From positions 254,110 through 318,109 of the forward strand of contig NW_005198900.1 of the NCBI RefSeq assembly GCF_000372725.1: a stretch of DNA of 64,000 nucleotides, written 5' to 3'. The position numbers were made by a program, and so were the translations under genes. Positions 43,166 to 53,326 of the stretch are shown piece by piece. This DNA comes from Emiliania huxleyi CCMP1516 (lineage: Eukaryota; Haptophyta; Isochrysidales; Noelaerhabdaceae). The notes beneath the pieces are model-generated. The model made no database searches. It was given only the letters and a program-made list of their open reading frames with translations, and was not told the DNA's origin. Every line of letters begins with the position of its first letter. The first letter of the stretch is position 1.

Positions 43166-44501
43166 TTTTGAGTCGTTCTTTATAACAACATCCATCCTCC
43201 TCCTCCCATCCCCTCCTACAATGTATCCTCTGCGCGTCCTGGGGAGGGACAAAATTGTCGCCGCCGGAGACGACTCGACGCCGCTGAGATCGGAGATCAA
43301 GCTCTGACAGGTCGCACGTCGCTCCTTTGACGCCGACGTGACTCGCCCGTGCAGAGCACATCAGTAAACGGTCTCGACGCGCTCGGTACGACGCCTGCGA
43401 CCCGTCTCGGGTCAGGTGGCACGACGCTCATCGCGCCCGCCAGCGCTGCCGTGCTCGCCGAGCCTTCCTTTCCATCCCATTAGGCAGCCTGGGAACGGTG
43501 GCGGTCAGAGGCAAAGCCTGCGAGGGGTGGTGGAACCACATGTCACGGCCACCGCCGGCTCGACCCCACGATAGCCTCCGAAGGCTGACTTTGCGGCACC
43601 ATCATCGGACGATGTCGACGAGTTGGGTCGCTCTCGCGGTAGCCAGATGACCTTCCATACTAGTATCATCGGCCAGGGCCGCAGGAAGCGCGGGGGAGGG
43701 CGCTGGGAGCAACACGCGGAGCTCCGTTGTGGACGCGTTTTCAAGATTAGCGTGTCAGAGTGAATTGGAATGACGATCGGCCGTCGATCCCGAGGCAGGA
43801 GGGTCGTCGGTTGAGCTAGGGAGCCTGGCGATGGACGCCACCGCGACCCCTCGTGGCATCTCTCTCGCCGTCGGCGAGCTAGGGGCTCGCGGACGGCCGA
43901 TTAATAAACAGTGTACAGCCGTGAGAATTAGTTCAACTGTGAACGGGGACATGTGCGGGACGTGTCAGGCCGATCTGCTCTCTTTGTCGGCCCTTGCGAG
44001 AGACGCCCGCAACCCACGGCTCTTGTAGAGGTCGATACTCGACGCGTCCCACATGGTCTGTGTCGCTGTCGGCACGCTGCGACAGGACGATCGTCGAGCG
44101 ACACCGGTGGCAGTGCCACCCAGGACGCAGGAGTGGTCGGGGCGGTCTCCCGTCATGAGAGAGCCACCATGTGGTCCGTAAGATGATTCCTGACAACCGC
44201 CTCAGTCAACTTTCGTCACAGTTCCCGCTCTGAGAGGAGCTGCGGGTCAGTTCGACAGCTGGAGCTGTGTCGCCGGCGTGCGGCGGCCTGCCTCCGGAGG
44301 TGCCTCTGAGGTGGACATTTTTTGGTCACCGTGAGAGAACGCGTTCGAACTTTTCTCCGCAACTTCCACTTAGTTCAGGTCCCAGCTACCTACGTTGGTT
44401 GTATGAAGCACCAGGTGTGAAAGATTTGCCCCCTTGGAGCACCGGATTTTCTCGGTGTACGTACGTTTTAGCTTACTGGGAGAAAAGGGATTATGTTCTC
44501 T

Positions 44502-44599
<98 letters not shown>

Positions 44600-44815
44600 G
44601 GCTCTTACGTTCATATTCCCGGCGCGGCGCGCGATTTCTTGTCTCACCAAATTCACCGCTCTTTATACTCGTTTATTCACGAGGCGACCAGGGTACCTGG
44701 GCGTGCTGTGAATAAACAGCGAGAAGACGCCTGCACAAAGCTTGACGTAAAACGCCCCCGGCGCGACGTCCATCGAATCACAAGCTCACGACAAACATTC
44801 ATCGCGCTGCTCACA
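43166..44815. other. No gene recognised; CT microsatellite at 44504-44597
   Basis: No supported gene in either strand between the lipase and the PH-domain gene. A (CT)n tract of about 94 bp with one CA interruption lies at 44504-44597. Confidence 0.6.
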
Positions 44816-45478
44816 ATGAGCGAGGCGGAGAGACTCTCCGCCGTGGCTCGAGGGTCTTGCGCACTGGCGCCAGCTTCCTCCTCGCGAGCCTCATTGACGA
44901 CTTCTCGCTCCTCCTCGGTCTCCTCTGCGCGCTCGTCCCTCGGGGGGGTGAAGCCTGGCAGAGACCGCGCCTGGGTGCTGGATGACCTCATGCGCGCTCA
45001 CTGGAGCAAGCCGCCGTCGTACGGCACATCATCCGTCGCACTCCGCGCGCTCCAGGCGCTAAACGACTGCTGCGGGCCCTGCGAGAAACGGCAGGCTGCC
45101 ACCTATCTCCCCTTGGGCCGTTGGTCACTCGTCGCATGGCAGCCCCGCTGGCTGTATAGCACACCCTCTGGACTCGCATACTGCCGGGCGGAGCAACCCG
45201 AGCGCGGGCGCCACCTGCCCTTTCAGAACATGGAGTCGATCCGACTTGACGGCACTGAGATCATCGTGCGATGCGACACCCGCGACTTCCACTTTCAGCC
45301 GCTCGACACAGATACGGACGACGCTGCGAGCATTGCGTTGAGGTGGGCTCAAGCACTAGAGATCTTACGCTCGGCTTTCGGGGCGCACGAGGGCGGTGGC
45401 GTGCCCCCTTGCGAGGGTTGCAATGGTAGTGGGCCTCGTGACGGCGTGGTCGAAAAGCCAGTCAGTGAGCCACCGTGA
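44816..45478 (+). CDS. PH-domain-like protein
   Basis: 220 residues from MSEAERLSAVARGS, intronless; the frame is open upstream but ATG 44816 begins the composition change. A Ser-rich region (to about 55) is followed by DRAWVLDDLMRAHWSKPP and then a pleckstrin-homology-like pattern: GRWSLVAWQPRWLYSTPSGL, LPFQNMESIRLDGTEIIVRC, DFHFQPLDTDTDDAASIALR, WAQALEIL, i.e. strands and the terminal helix with its conserved Trp. PH domains bind phosphoinositides or proteins; here the basic lipid-binding loop is not obvious. The tail holds CEGCNGSGP, one zinc-finger-like CxxCxGxG. Call by pattern only. Confidence 0.55.
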   Translation: MSEAERLSAVARGSCALAPASSSRASLTTSRSSSVSSARSSLGGVKPGRDRAWVLDDLMRAHWSKPPSYGTSSVALRALQALNDCCGPCEKRQAATYLPLGRWSLVAWQPRWLYSTPSGLAYCRAEQPERGRHLPFQNMESIRLDGTEIIVRCDTRDFHFQPLDTDTDDAASIALRWAQALEILRSAFGAHEGGGVPPCEGCNGSGPRDGVVEKPVSEPP

Positions 45479-45959
45479 GACGGGGTCGCGCAGCACGTAA
45501 GTTAATTCGTTTTGTGTGCCTTGTATCATGAATGGTCGCTGCTATGTATTCGGTCCAGCACGCGGCATGCTGGCCCCGCCCCCAAATTGCGGCCCAAGGC
45601 CAAGCCGCGGGCCCGCGGCCGCCTCGAGGCGGCCGCCCCCCCGCGCCCCGGCCCCGGCGCACGACGCTCCTTATGGCTTACAACCCGTATATGCCTGCGC
45701 ATTACTTTCAGCTGCTGTGCCCTTGTGACTCTGTCACTCCTCGGCCTGATCGCGGGCAACCCTCCTGCGACGCAGTGAAACCACCCCCGCCTCAACCGTC
45801 TCAGGGACGGACGCAGTTTCCCCCTCTCAAAGGCGGTTTCGAAGTTGATGAGCCCTCGTCCCCCCCTACTCACGAAAATGAATGAAACGGCGGGGGGGAG
45901 CGGAGATTCCGCCCCGGCGAGGGTCTTCGCGACCGGTGGACTGTATCTAGTTGAACGCG

Positions 45960-47372
45960 ATGGCGCCTAAAGACAGTTCGCCCGCCGCGCTCTTTACGGC
46001 TGCAACTGGCGAGAGCAGCAGCAAGCGCAGAGGCAACCAATACCTCGCTCAGGCGCGTGCAGGCATGGCTCGATGCCTTCCAGGAGCCGCGAGCTCGGCA
46101 GGTCACGCCGTCGGCTCAAGCCGCGAGCGCTCTGAGTCTCCAGAGCCGCGAGCGGTGGTCCAACGGCTGAGCCCAGAAAGCTCGCCGCGCAGCGGCAGTC
46201 CCTTGACGGTGGCCAGGCCCGATCTAATGACGGCACCACCTCTGCACGGGCCCTCGCCGCTCGCGCCCGCCCCCAAGCCAACCGGCGACGCATCACCAGC
46301 TGCAACGCGTCAGCCGCAACGTCCGGCGCTCAACGCGGGGGGCGTGGACGCCTCGCGCTCCGGCCAGCGTGCCACGCCATTCCTCGACAAGCTGGGCTTT
46401 CGCCTCGACTCGTTTGAGTTTACTTTGCGCCGCGCTGGGAGCCAAGCCACGAGGATTGCAGGCAAGGTGCTGCGTCCGCTCGGCGAGAGCGAGATGCAGA
46501 CGGTCCTGGACACGCCGCCGAAGGAGTTGCCAGCCGTGCCGGTAGAGCACAAAGCACACAGCAGCAGCATGGGTCAGACGGCGGTCTCGTACCTGGCAGA
46601 GAGCCGCTTTGCCAAGTCTCGCGGCATGACGCCCGGGATCACCCTCGGGCACCTCGGTCACAATGGCTGTCTCACCAACCCGGACGATTTGGCTGCGGCT
46701 ATTGCTGGCTACGAGGGTCTTCTGACCCTGTACGCGAGCAGGTTGGCGCTGTGCGAGGGCGTCGCCGAGATTCTCAAACTCGAGACGCTCTCGGTAGAGG
46801 AGGCAAAGGTGTGGGCTACCGCGCGGGGCCCCCAGCCACTTCCGTGGGAGGCCAAACGGAGAGATGAGCCAGCCTACTCGACCAGTGCGCGAAAGCGGGC
46901 CATCGCGCGCGGCCTCCGAAATCTCATCGCCCACTCGCTCGGCGGCGAGGAGGGGTTCGTGCGGTGGATTGTCGACGAACTGGAGCGCTCGCAGGGGCGC
47001 AAAGGCGTGCTCAAGGACAAGAGAATTTTCGAAGCGAGCTTCTTGCAGACACTGCTCGAGTCGGACAAGCTGCACGCGGAGCTTAAACGTCTGATTGAGC
47101 GCAGAGGTCGCCCAACACTGCTTCGGTTCGCCGTGGCGACGAGCGGGATCCGGCAGCGCGACGTCAACAAGCTACGCGAGCTGCAGCCAGGGTTCTACCC
47201 CGGCCCGAACAAGATCCGGCAGGGCAAGCGGACGCATCTCGGCGCCTTCCTCCGGGACGTCTGCAGCGGTGGATGGAGTCCCGTTTCAATGACGACTGGG
47301 CTGTCTGAGGCGGCGGAGGCCGAGGAGCGCGTACATCCTCTACACCCTCCCTCAGGATCCGGGATAGTCTGA
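45960..47372 (+). CDS. Unknown 470-residue protein
   Basis: Intronless, start ATG at 45960. Residues 1-130 are Ser/Pro/Ala-rich; the remainder is ordered and helical (TPFLDKLGFRLDSFEFTLRR, SVSYLAESRFAKSRGMTPG-like, LLTLYASRLALCEGVAEILK, GEEGFVRWIVDELERSQG, FEASFLQTLLESDKLHAELK, LRFAVATSGIRQRDVNKLRE). I recognise no family. Its long single exon among repeats and the neighbouring intron-poor unknown ORF at 47927-49464 make a transposon-borne gene possible. Confidence 0.5.
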   Translation: MAPKDSSPAALFTAATGESSSKRRGNQYLAQARAGMARCLPGAASSAGHAVGSSRERSESPEPRAVVQRLSPESSPRSGSPLTVARPDLMTAPPLHGPSPLAPAPKPTGDASPAATRQPQRPALNAGGVDASRSGQRATPFLDKLGFRLDSFEFTLRRAGSQATRIAGKVLRPLGESEMQTVLDTPPKELPAVPVEHKAHSSSMGQTAVSYLAESRFAKSRGMTPGITLGHLGHNGCLTNPDDLAAAIAGYEGLLTLYASRLALCEGVAEILKLETLSVEEAKVWATARGPQPLPWEAKRRDEPAYSTSARKRAIARGLRNLIAHSLGGEEGFVRWIVDELERSQGRKGVLKDKRIFEASFLQTLLESDKLHAELKRLIERRGRPTLLRFAVATSGIRQRDVNKLRELQPGFYPGPNKIRQGKRTHLGAFLRDVCSGGWSPVSMTTGLSEAAEAEERVHPLHPPSGSGIV

Positions 47373-47544
47373 TGCACTACCTCACTGGGCCTGAGAGACC
47401 ACCGAGACGCCTCCCGTCACCGTCTCGGACTTGTGTGGGGTCGAACCACTCCGGGATGGGCGAACCCATCGTTCCCACTGAGAGTTGTGCCTTTCTATCA
47501 CCTGTGAGAGACAGTGGAGAGTGTGTGCGCCACATCGACCGGAG

Positions 47545-47735
47545 CGGACGGGGAGGTGGGAGGGGGGGGGGGCGCGGGGGGGCGGGGGGGCTCATCAGGT
47601 GAAGAGGCAGACAAAGCAACTCCAATAATTGTCAAAATTCCTGTTGTGCAGGAGGGGAGGGGGGCAGGGGGCTCTGACGGAGTGTGTGGCGGGAGAGGGC
47701 AGGGATGGGCGCGGGGGAGGGGGGGGGGGGGGCTC
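47545..47735 (+). repeat. G-rich low-complexity DNA
   Basis: GGGAGGGGGGGGGGCGCGG-type runs at 47553-47592 and 47651-47735, with G-quadruplex potential on the plus strand. Confidence 0.8.
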
Positions 47736-47926
47736 AGCCGTGCAAAGAGCATCAACTAATAACAGTAATGAAGAAATATTGCTCGGCCGTTCATGAAGTC
47801 CGTCTCGATCTGGAGGAGACGGGTCAACCCCGTGAGGACCAGATCAGGTTCACATTGTCGTAGCCGGAGGCGATGTTGACCTTTAGCTCTTGGGGCCACC
47901 CTCCGCCTTTGGTTTTTCCCCACAGA

Positions 47927-49464
47927 CCACTCGGGCAACTTTTGCCAAATGCCAAAGTTGCACCCTAAACAACGCGACCGACGAGCATGCTCAACTGCTG
48001 CGCGACGCTCTCTGCGATCCCGACTTTTGTATGCGCTTTGCCATTCGCCGCCGCATTGGCTCAGGGGGCACAGTCCGCTTGCAGTGGCTCTTCCGCACGA
48101 ATAGCGTTGTTGGCCGCACGGAGGAGCAGGTGCGATCGCACATCAACCTACCAGCGGCGTCCTACGAGGCGGCGTACTGGGTGGAGCGCAACTTGAGCAG
48201 CTATGATGAAGTGGTGCGGGACGTGATCTACTTGCGGAGCGGGGCTTCCTCCGAGCGCGAGGCGGAGGCTCCAGCCGCGCTGCACCTTGTGGTGCCGCCC
48301 GAGTTGGACAAGCGCAGCTATTGGAAGGGTACTGGATTCACAGGCGTGTATTGGCTGCAGCCCGGCCAGCCAGTGTACGGCCACCCCAGCTACCGACACA
48401 GCTGGGAAGCGGAACCTTCATGGTATGGCAGCTCGCACCCATCTTTGGGTTCAACAACTCGTGTCTTGGCAGGGCCGTGCTGGCCTGGACCAGATGAAAC
48501 TGACAGGGCGCCGTGGATCACGGTCAGGTTGACAGGGGCGCAAGCAGTTGGGCTGGCCCGGGCCAGCACCAGTGTACCACAATGGACCGCCGGCTATCAG
48601 TTTGTGTACGGCTTTGAGGCTGTATATGCTGCCAAAACGACTGCCGTCACTGGTCCCTGGCACCATGGCTTGCGATGCGAGGCATTAACCGAGGAGGAGG
48701 CGCACACGCTGCTAGCTGAGCGCCAGCGTGCCACTCAGGATGCTGGCTCCCACCTGCCGCTCAGGATGCTGGCTCAGGACGAGGCGCTCGCGAAGGCCAA
48801 AGCAGCCGATGCCGTCAGCTACGCGCGCCTTCCGCCCCCACCGCCTCCGCCTCCTCCTCCGCCGCCTCCGCTACCGCCGCTGATGACATGGACCAACGAA
48901 AAGCGTGAGCAAGTGCTCTCATTTTCGGGGCCACAAATGCCGCATCGGGTACAGCTGAGGCTAGTCGATCGCGTGTACGAGGTGTTCGAACAGCACGGCA
49001 AGCCTGTAGATCACACCACCGTTGCAGCAGCGCTAGGGGAGTCGCATCAATCTGCAGTCCGGTCTGCATTGACTATCGCCCGTGAGCGCTGGCGTGAACA
49101 ATATCCTGACGCCATGCCGTCCTCGAAAGAGGCACTCGCTGCCGTGAAGGGGCTGACGCAGCAAAGGGGATTCATGTACCTCACCAACAAGAAAATTCAT
49201 GAGGCGTTGCTGCCTCAGCTGCCAGGTCTCACTTTCGGTCAAGTGCGGCGAGCTGCGGCGCGCGTGCGCGATCCACAACGGGCTGTCACAACTTACGGGC
49301 AAGAGATCCCGGTGTGGGAAGCGTCGCAGCGTGCCTATGTCTTTCCTTCAACCGGCGAACATGTTGCAGGTGACCAGTGGTCAACTCCCACGAAAGGCCA
49401 AGCAGGCCGAACCATGCGGCATCACGTAGCATGTTGCATGTGGGCGGCTAAACGAACAAGCTAA
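47927..49464 (+). CDS. Unknown protein, last exon (about 510 residues)
   Basis: A strong acceptor (GGTTTTTCCCCACAG, ending 47926) opens the frame; no ATG lies close, so upstream exons are likely. Features: a Cys pair KCQSCTLNNATDEH, then MRFAIRRRIGSGGTVRLQWL, EEQVRSHINLPAASYEAAYW, YWKGTGFTGVYWLQPGQPVY, APWITVRLTGAQAVGLARAS, a run of 12-14 prolines, and a C-terminal helical part (QLRLVDRVYEVFEQHGKPVD, SAVRSALTIARERWREQYPD) that looks DNA-binding-like. No family recognised. The first internal Met is at 48031. Confidence 0.45.
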
Positions 49465-49865
49465 CCAAGCTCTCCTAAAGCATACACTGGCACTAGATGC
49501 GTCCTGGCATCGGGAGGGTCCGCCTAAGAGGAAGTACGTTCGTAAGAACTGATATATGTACTTTGTGCGTGGAGCGTCTTCCCCTTTTGCGCAGCAACAC
49601 CTTAAATTTCATGGCCCTCCAAATTCGGGTCGGAGCGTAGCCTAGCCCGTAGGCGTAGCGGAGTGGGCCCCGAGTTTGAAAAAGGCGACGGACGCTTGCG
49701 TCCTAGCCTCCAACAACGCCTCCCCGGCGCAGAGGGGCCCCCGGAGGGACGCTCAACCGCTCCACGCCACGCCGCTTGCGGCGGTCCTATTCCCAGCTCG
49801 CGGAGGCCCCGCCGTTTTTTCTTTTGAGTTGGACCCAATAACGGCGCCCAAGGGTGCCGGCGTTC

Positions 49866-50591
49866 ATGACACGGTACTCGACGCTGTCGGCCGCACCAGC
49901 GCCCGCGCCTACTCCCTCTCGAAAGCGCAAGCCGCCCGAGACGTGCTGGGGCCAGGAGCTTGCCGGCGGCGGGACGCATGCAAAGGCGGAACCGCTGTCT
50001 GCCGCCTTTCGGCAGAGATTCTGTGCCGCCTGCCAGAGGGACGGCCTCCTCATCCCCGCCTCGCGCGTGCGCGTCCATAACCCGCTGGAGTCGGCGGCGC
50101 CGTCCAACCAACACGGTGGTGGCGTCTGGAACACGGCGGAGGGTGGGGCGCCGTCGCCCCCGTGGCCAGCGCATCGCGTCGTCAATCAGACGGCGGGATG
50201 CGTCGGACCAAAGCTGGTGCTGCTGCGCGACCCGACGACCGCGACCATTCCGGGCCTGCTTGCTATGCCCTGCGCTCCCGGGAGCGTGATCGCCTTCCGG
50301 GTGGGTCGCACGCTGCAGCCGACTGCGCTGCCGCCGCTGCTCCTCAAGTCGCTGCCACCGCTGACGTCGGACCCGCCGCTGCCGCCTCTGCCGCCGCAGC
50401 CGCTCGAGTCTTCGGGCCTTCCGCCGCAGCCGCCGCCGCTCGCGCCCCCTTCCTTCCAGGCCTCTTCGTCGCCTTTCCCGCAACACGACCGTTGCTTGCT
50501 ACACGCCCTTGGGAGTGCTGTGCAGATTCGTGCCACAATTCCGGTACAATGTACGCGGCGCGCGCACAATCTGCCTGCCATCCCTGGGTAG
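49866..50591 (+). CDS. Unknown proline-rich protein
   Basis: 241 codons from MTRYSTLSAAPAPAP. The centre (LSAAFRQRFCAACQRDGLLI, PKLVLLRDPTTATIPGLLAM, GSVIAFRVGRTLQP) looks ordered; the second half is Pro/Leu/Ser-rich (PPLPPLPPQPLESSGLPPQP). The opposite strand is also open, so coding is only probable. Confidence 0.35.
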   Translation: MTRYSTLSAAPAPAPTPSRKRKPPETCWGQELAGGGTHAKAEPLSAAFRQRFCAACQRDGLLIPASRVRVHNPLESAAPSNQHGGGVWNTAEGGAPSPPWPAHRVVNQTAGCVGPKLVLLRDPTTATIPGLLAMPCAPGSVIAFRVGRTLQPTALPPLLLKSLPPLTSDPPLPPLPPQPLESSGLPPQPPPLAPPSFQASSSPFPQHDRCLLHALGSAVQIRATIPVQCTRRAHNLPAIPG

Positions 50592-51961
50592 TCAACTACA
50601 GCAGCTGGTAGACGACGTGCTCGGCCCGGGCTGTCAGATTCAGCCCGTGCATCGCAACCAAGCGCCCCAAATCAATCACAGTGGTGCACCGCAAGCCATG
50701 GACTCTGCTGATCGCGCAAGTCCGCTGTGTGCGGCCGTGAGAAGGCTGTATGCTCAGGATATGCTGCGGTGGGAGCAGCGGTGCGAAACGTAGCAGTGCG
50801 GCGGGGTGGCGACAGGGCCGAGTCCCTATCCTGCGTGTTGCGCGACTCCGACCATCGATGCGCCGGCTGGGCTTACAGCAAGCAAGCGGGACGGCGAAGC
50901 CGCGCGGAAGGCTCTCGAGGCGGAGCAGGTTAGCGTGCGGGGGCGTGTCGAGCACGTTGTCGAACTCAGACACCGCCGGCGAGCGCTGCTTGGAACCCCT
51001 GTGGCGTACTACGAAGGGTCCTTCGGCAGTGTAAGTGCCTGCGTGAACACGCAGAACGAATGGGGCCTAGTACGCCACAATGAGGAAATGATCCCGTCCG
51101 CGCCGTGCCCGGGCCAGTGGGCCCATTCACAAAATCCCTACAGCTCTAGGCTTACAGCTAGCGCTGTTAAGAGGTCTCACTCTCGCTGCGAGTCGCCGCG
51201 TGTGTGGGGTTGGATGGTCATTAGGCCGACCTGCGACCCGAGGGTCAGCAGGCCGGGCTGAGTCCTATTCGTAAACTTTTGGGTGTGGAGGGCGGGTGCA
51301 AACTTGGCCAAGCGCCCCTTTGCGTGGGCGCTCTGGCTGCTGCACTCGGGTGCCCACGCGCTTGGATACTCTCAAGCGCGCTGTGGGGGTGGTGGCATGA
51401 GGGAGTGGTTTCATCAGCCCCACCTGGGCACCCCTCTTGGCTCCTCTCTGCGCGCGGGGAGACACGCCCCTCGTTCCCTGAACGACGGAGGGAGTCTCAC
51501 TCTGCGAGTCGCCGCGTGTGACCTGCGACCCGAGGGTCAGCAGGCCGGGCTGAGTCCCACTGCGACCAACCAGCACCACCACGCGTTGAGCTCGTAGCGA
51601 GTCCCCAGCATAGGCAGCATCCGCGTGTTGGCGGTGTTTGGGAAGCGTGCGCGAGCACGGCGTTTGACGAGCGTACAGCATCGGTCTAGGACCGTGCGAC
51701 GTGCATTATTTGTCAACACTGCTCACGTGGTTGTTTCGCTTCGCTGTACGGACATAAAGCTAGAGTAACTTATAGTAGGATATAGACAAGGGGCGCGCGG
51801 GGAATGTTGAGAATTGGGGAATCTGCGAAATGGGTTGCTCCCGCCGCTGGCGGCGCCGCTCCTTCCGCCGTGCCGTGGTGCCTGTCTCGGCTGTAGGCGG
51901 ACAGTCGTCGTCATCATGGGGCGGCGCCATCGCGCAGCCGACGGCGAAGTAAGTAAGTTGA
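50592..51961. other. No gene recognised; a spaced direct repeat
   Basis: The block CTGCGAGTCGCCGCGTGTG ... GACCTGCGACCCGAGGGTC ... CAGGCCGGGCTGAGTCC occurs at about 51185-51266 and again, more compactly, at 51500-51557, same orientation. Confidence 0.6.
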
Positions 51962-52384
51962 CTAGCGGCGGTGCACGTCTCTGATGATGGCGGCAAGTTT
52001 GTTCATACACAATTCATTCCAAGAACCCTCGAGCAAGTTACCAACAACATGCCTAATAACAGGCAAAGACCATGCCGACCTGTTAACAGAAGACCTTTTA
52101 CCGAACACACACAGAAGATAGTGGCCGTGGACGTCCGCGAGTTTCTCGAGCGCTTCCCTCAAGTGACGGTCGTACTGTTGCTTCGATACACGGAGCGGAA
52201 AGAGCATGCCGCACGAGTCTTTGGCGCACGTGTAGCCGACGGCCTTAGCAACCGCCTTGGACCCGTCCGAACTGCGCACGCGGATGCTCTTCTCAATGAG
52301 CAACTTGTCATCCACGGCCTTCTCCAGCCAAGGCTCCATCGGCATCGCGGAGGTCGGCTCGGGTGCCCGCCGCAGCCGTTTCAT
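51962..52384 (-). CDS. Unknown 140-residue protein or exon
   Basis: Starts MKRLRRAPEPTSAMPMEPWL at 52384. Balanced, protein-like composition: VDDKLLIEKSIRVRSSDGSK, VGYTCAKDSCGMLFPLRVSK, QYDRHLREALEKLADVHGHY, SWNELCMNKLAAIIRDVH. The CAKDSC pair might bind metal. No family recognised. The telomere-like arrays begin 10 bp upstream; minus-strand coding-like sequence beyond them (52614-52918) may once have belonged to the same gene. Confidence 0.4.
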   Translation of the reverse strand: MKRLRRAPEPTSAMPMEPWLEKAVDDKLLIEKSIRVRSSDGSKAVAKAVGYTCAKDSCGMLFPLRVSKQQYDRHLREALEKLADVHGHYLLCVFGKRSSVNRSAWSLPVIRHVVGNLLEGSWNELCMNKLAAIIRDVHRR

Positions 52385-52394
52385 CTCGCCAACC

Positions 52395-52605
52395 AGCTCT
52401 AACCCGGCACTAACCCGGCACTAACCCGGCCCTAACCCTCCCCTAACCCGGCGCAAACCCATGCTGACGTATGCCCCCCAGCCGCACGGGTTAGCGCTGG
52501 GTTAGTGCCGGGTTAGTGCCGGGTTATTGCCGGGTATTGGTAACCCGTTCTAACCCGTGCTGACCCGTGCCGGGTTAGTGAGCACTAACCCGCGCTAACC
52601 CGCGC
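52395..52605. repeat. Telomere-like TAACCCGGCAC arrays in both orientations
   Basis: Variants of CTAACCCGGCA repeat at 52399-52450, then the complement GGGTTAGTGCCGGG at 52486-52535, then mixed orientation to 52605 (TAACCCGTGCTGACCC, GGGTTAGTGAGCACTAACCC, GCTAACCCGCGC). The core TAACCC equals the TTAGGG-type telomere strand minus one A/T position, embedded in 10-11 bp units. The array can fold on itself. Confidence 0.85.
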
Positions 52606-52613
52606 TTTTCGTC

Positions 52614-52918
52614 ATGCCGGTCCACTCTGAACTTGCCGCGCGTGAGGTAGCAAATGGCCTTGTCGGCACCAGCCAGCTTATTGTGCCGCTTCTTTGCAAT
52701 GAGCTGCTCGGATCGCAGAAGCTCATGCCGAGCACTGCCTCGATCTTGAAGATTAACGTTGGGACCGCCGCGTCGTCCGCACCGCAAGCCGTGCCTGGCG
52801 CAGCGCCGCGGCCGCCCTCTGGCACTTGTAGCGGCAGCACATGGTACGGTGCGCATACTTGAGCAGGCGGGTCGCGCCGCAGTTGGCACAGGGGCCCTGG
52901 GTGTGGGGCGAGCGGCAT
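52614..52918 (-). other. Coding-like minus-strand segment
   Basis: One frame reads ANCGATRLLKYAHRTMCCRY (about 52897-52838), another HELLRSEQLIAKKRHNKLAG and CYLTRGKFRVDRHDEK (about 52750-52615). A Cys-pair motif (CANC...CC..KC) suggests a zinc ribbon. They may be exons of one minus-strand gene together with 51962-52384; junctions not resolved. Confidence 0.3.
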
Positions 52919-52924
52919 CGACGT

Positions 52925-52978
52925 CGAACCCGGGTATTTCTCGGGTATACCTGGACTTTTGCAGGTATACCCGGGTTT
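52925..52978. other. Imperfect hairpin with ACCCGGGTAT / ATACCCGGGT arms
   Basis: AACCCGGGTATTTCTCGGGTATACCTG faces CAGGTATACCCGGGTTTG across an 8-base loop. The AGGTATACC motif also occurs at 26766 and similar sequence near 28550, so this may be a small mobile palindrome. Confidence 0.65.
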
Positions 52979-53228
52979 GGGGGGGATCGTAGCAGGTTAT
53001 AAAAGAGAATCAGAAGGAAGAAAAAATGAGGTACGACCTTCGTACAAAGTTTTGGTACCGGCGTGCTCGTCGCGCGACGGCGAAGACGGGGAAGGCAAAA
53101 ATCGCGTCGTGGCCGTCGGCAGGGCGCACGGTAAAACGACCGCACCGGTGGGCCCACGGCGATGGGCCTGGTCGATTTCAGCCGACGGGAGGGCAGCAGG
53201 GCCGCGTGCGGGGCCTGCACTTGATGTA

Positions 53229-53280
53229 AGAAAGAAAGAAAGAAAACAGACAACCCAGGGGAGGGATGGGAGGACGGCAC
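53229..53280 (-). mobile_element. 52-bp retroposon with (CTTT)n tail and 12-bp target duplication
   Basis: Flanked by GCACTTGATGTA at 53217-53228 and 53281-53292, perfect. Minus strand starts GTGCCGTCCTCCCATCCCTC and ends with (CTTT)n. It is the shortest copy seen and lies 46 bp before the start codon of the J-domain gene, so the duplication altered that gene's leader or core promoter. Confidence 0.85.
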
Positions 53281-53326
53281 GCACTTGATGTATAAAGGAA
53301 GAACCGGGTGGGAATTCTTTTGCGCC

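Noticed and set aside
42969-43361. N-terminal extension of the minus-strand lipase
   Set aside because: It runs through a TAAAATTCTTT repeat module and lacks similarity to lipases; ATG at 42968 starts a normal protein.
52395-52605. True chromosome end
   Set aside because: The units are degenerate, in both orientations, and flanked on both sides by ordinary sequence and genes.
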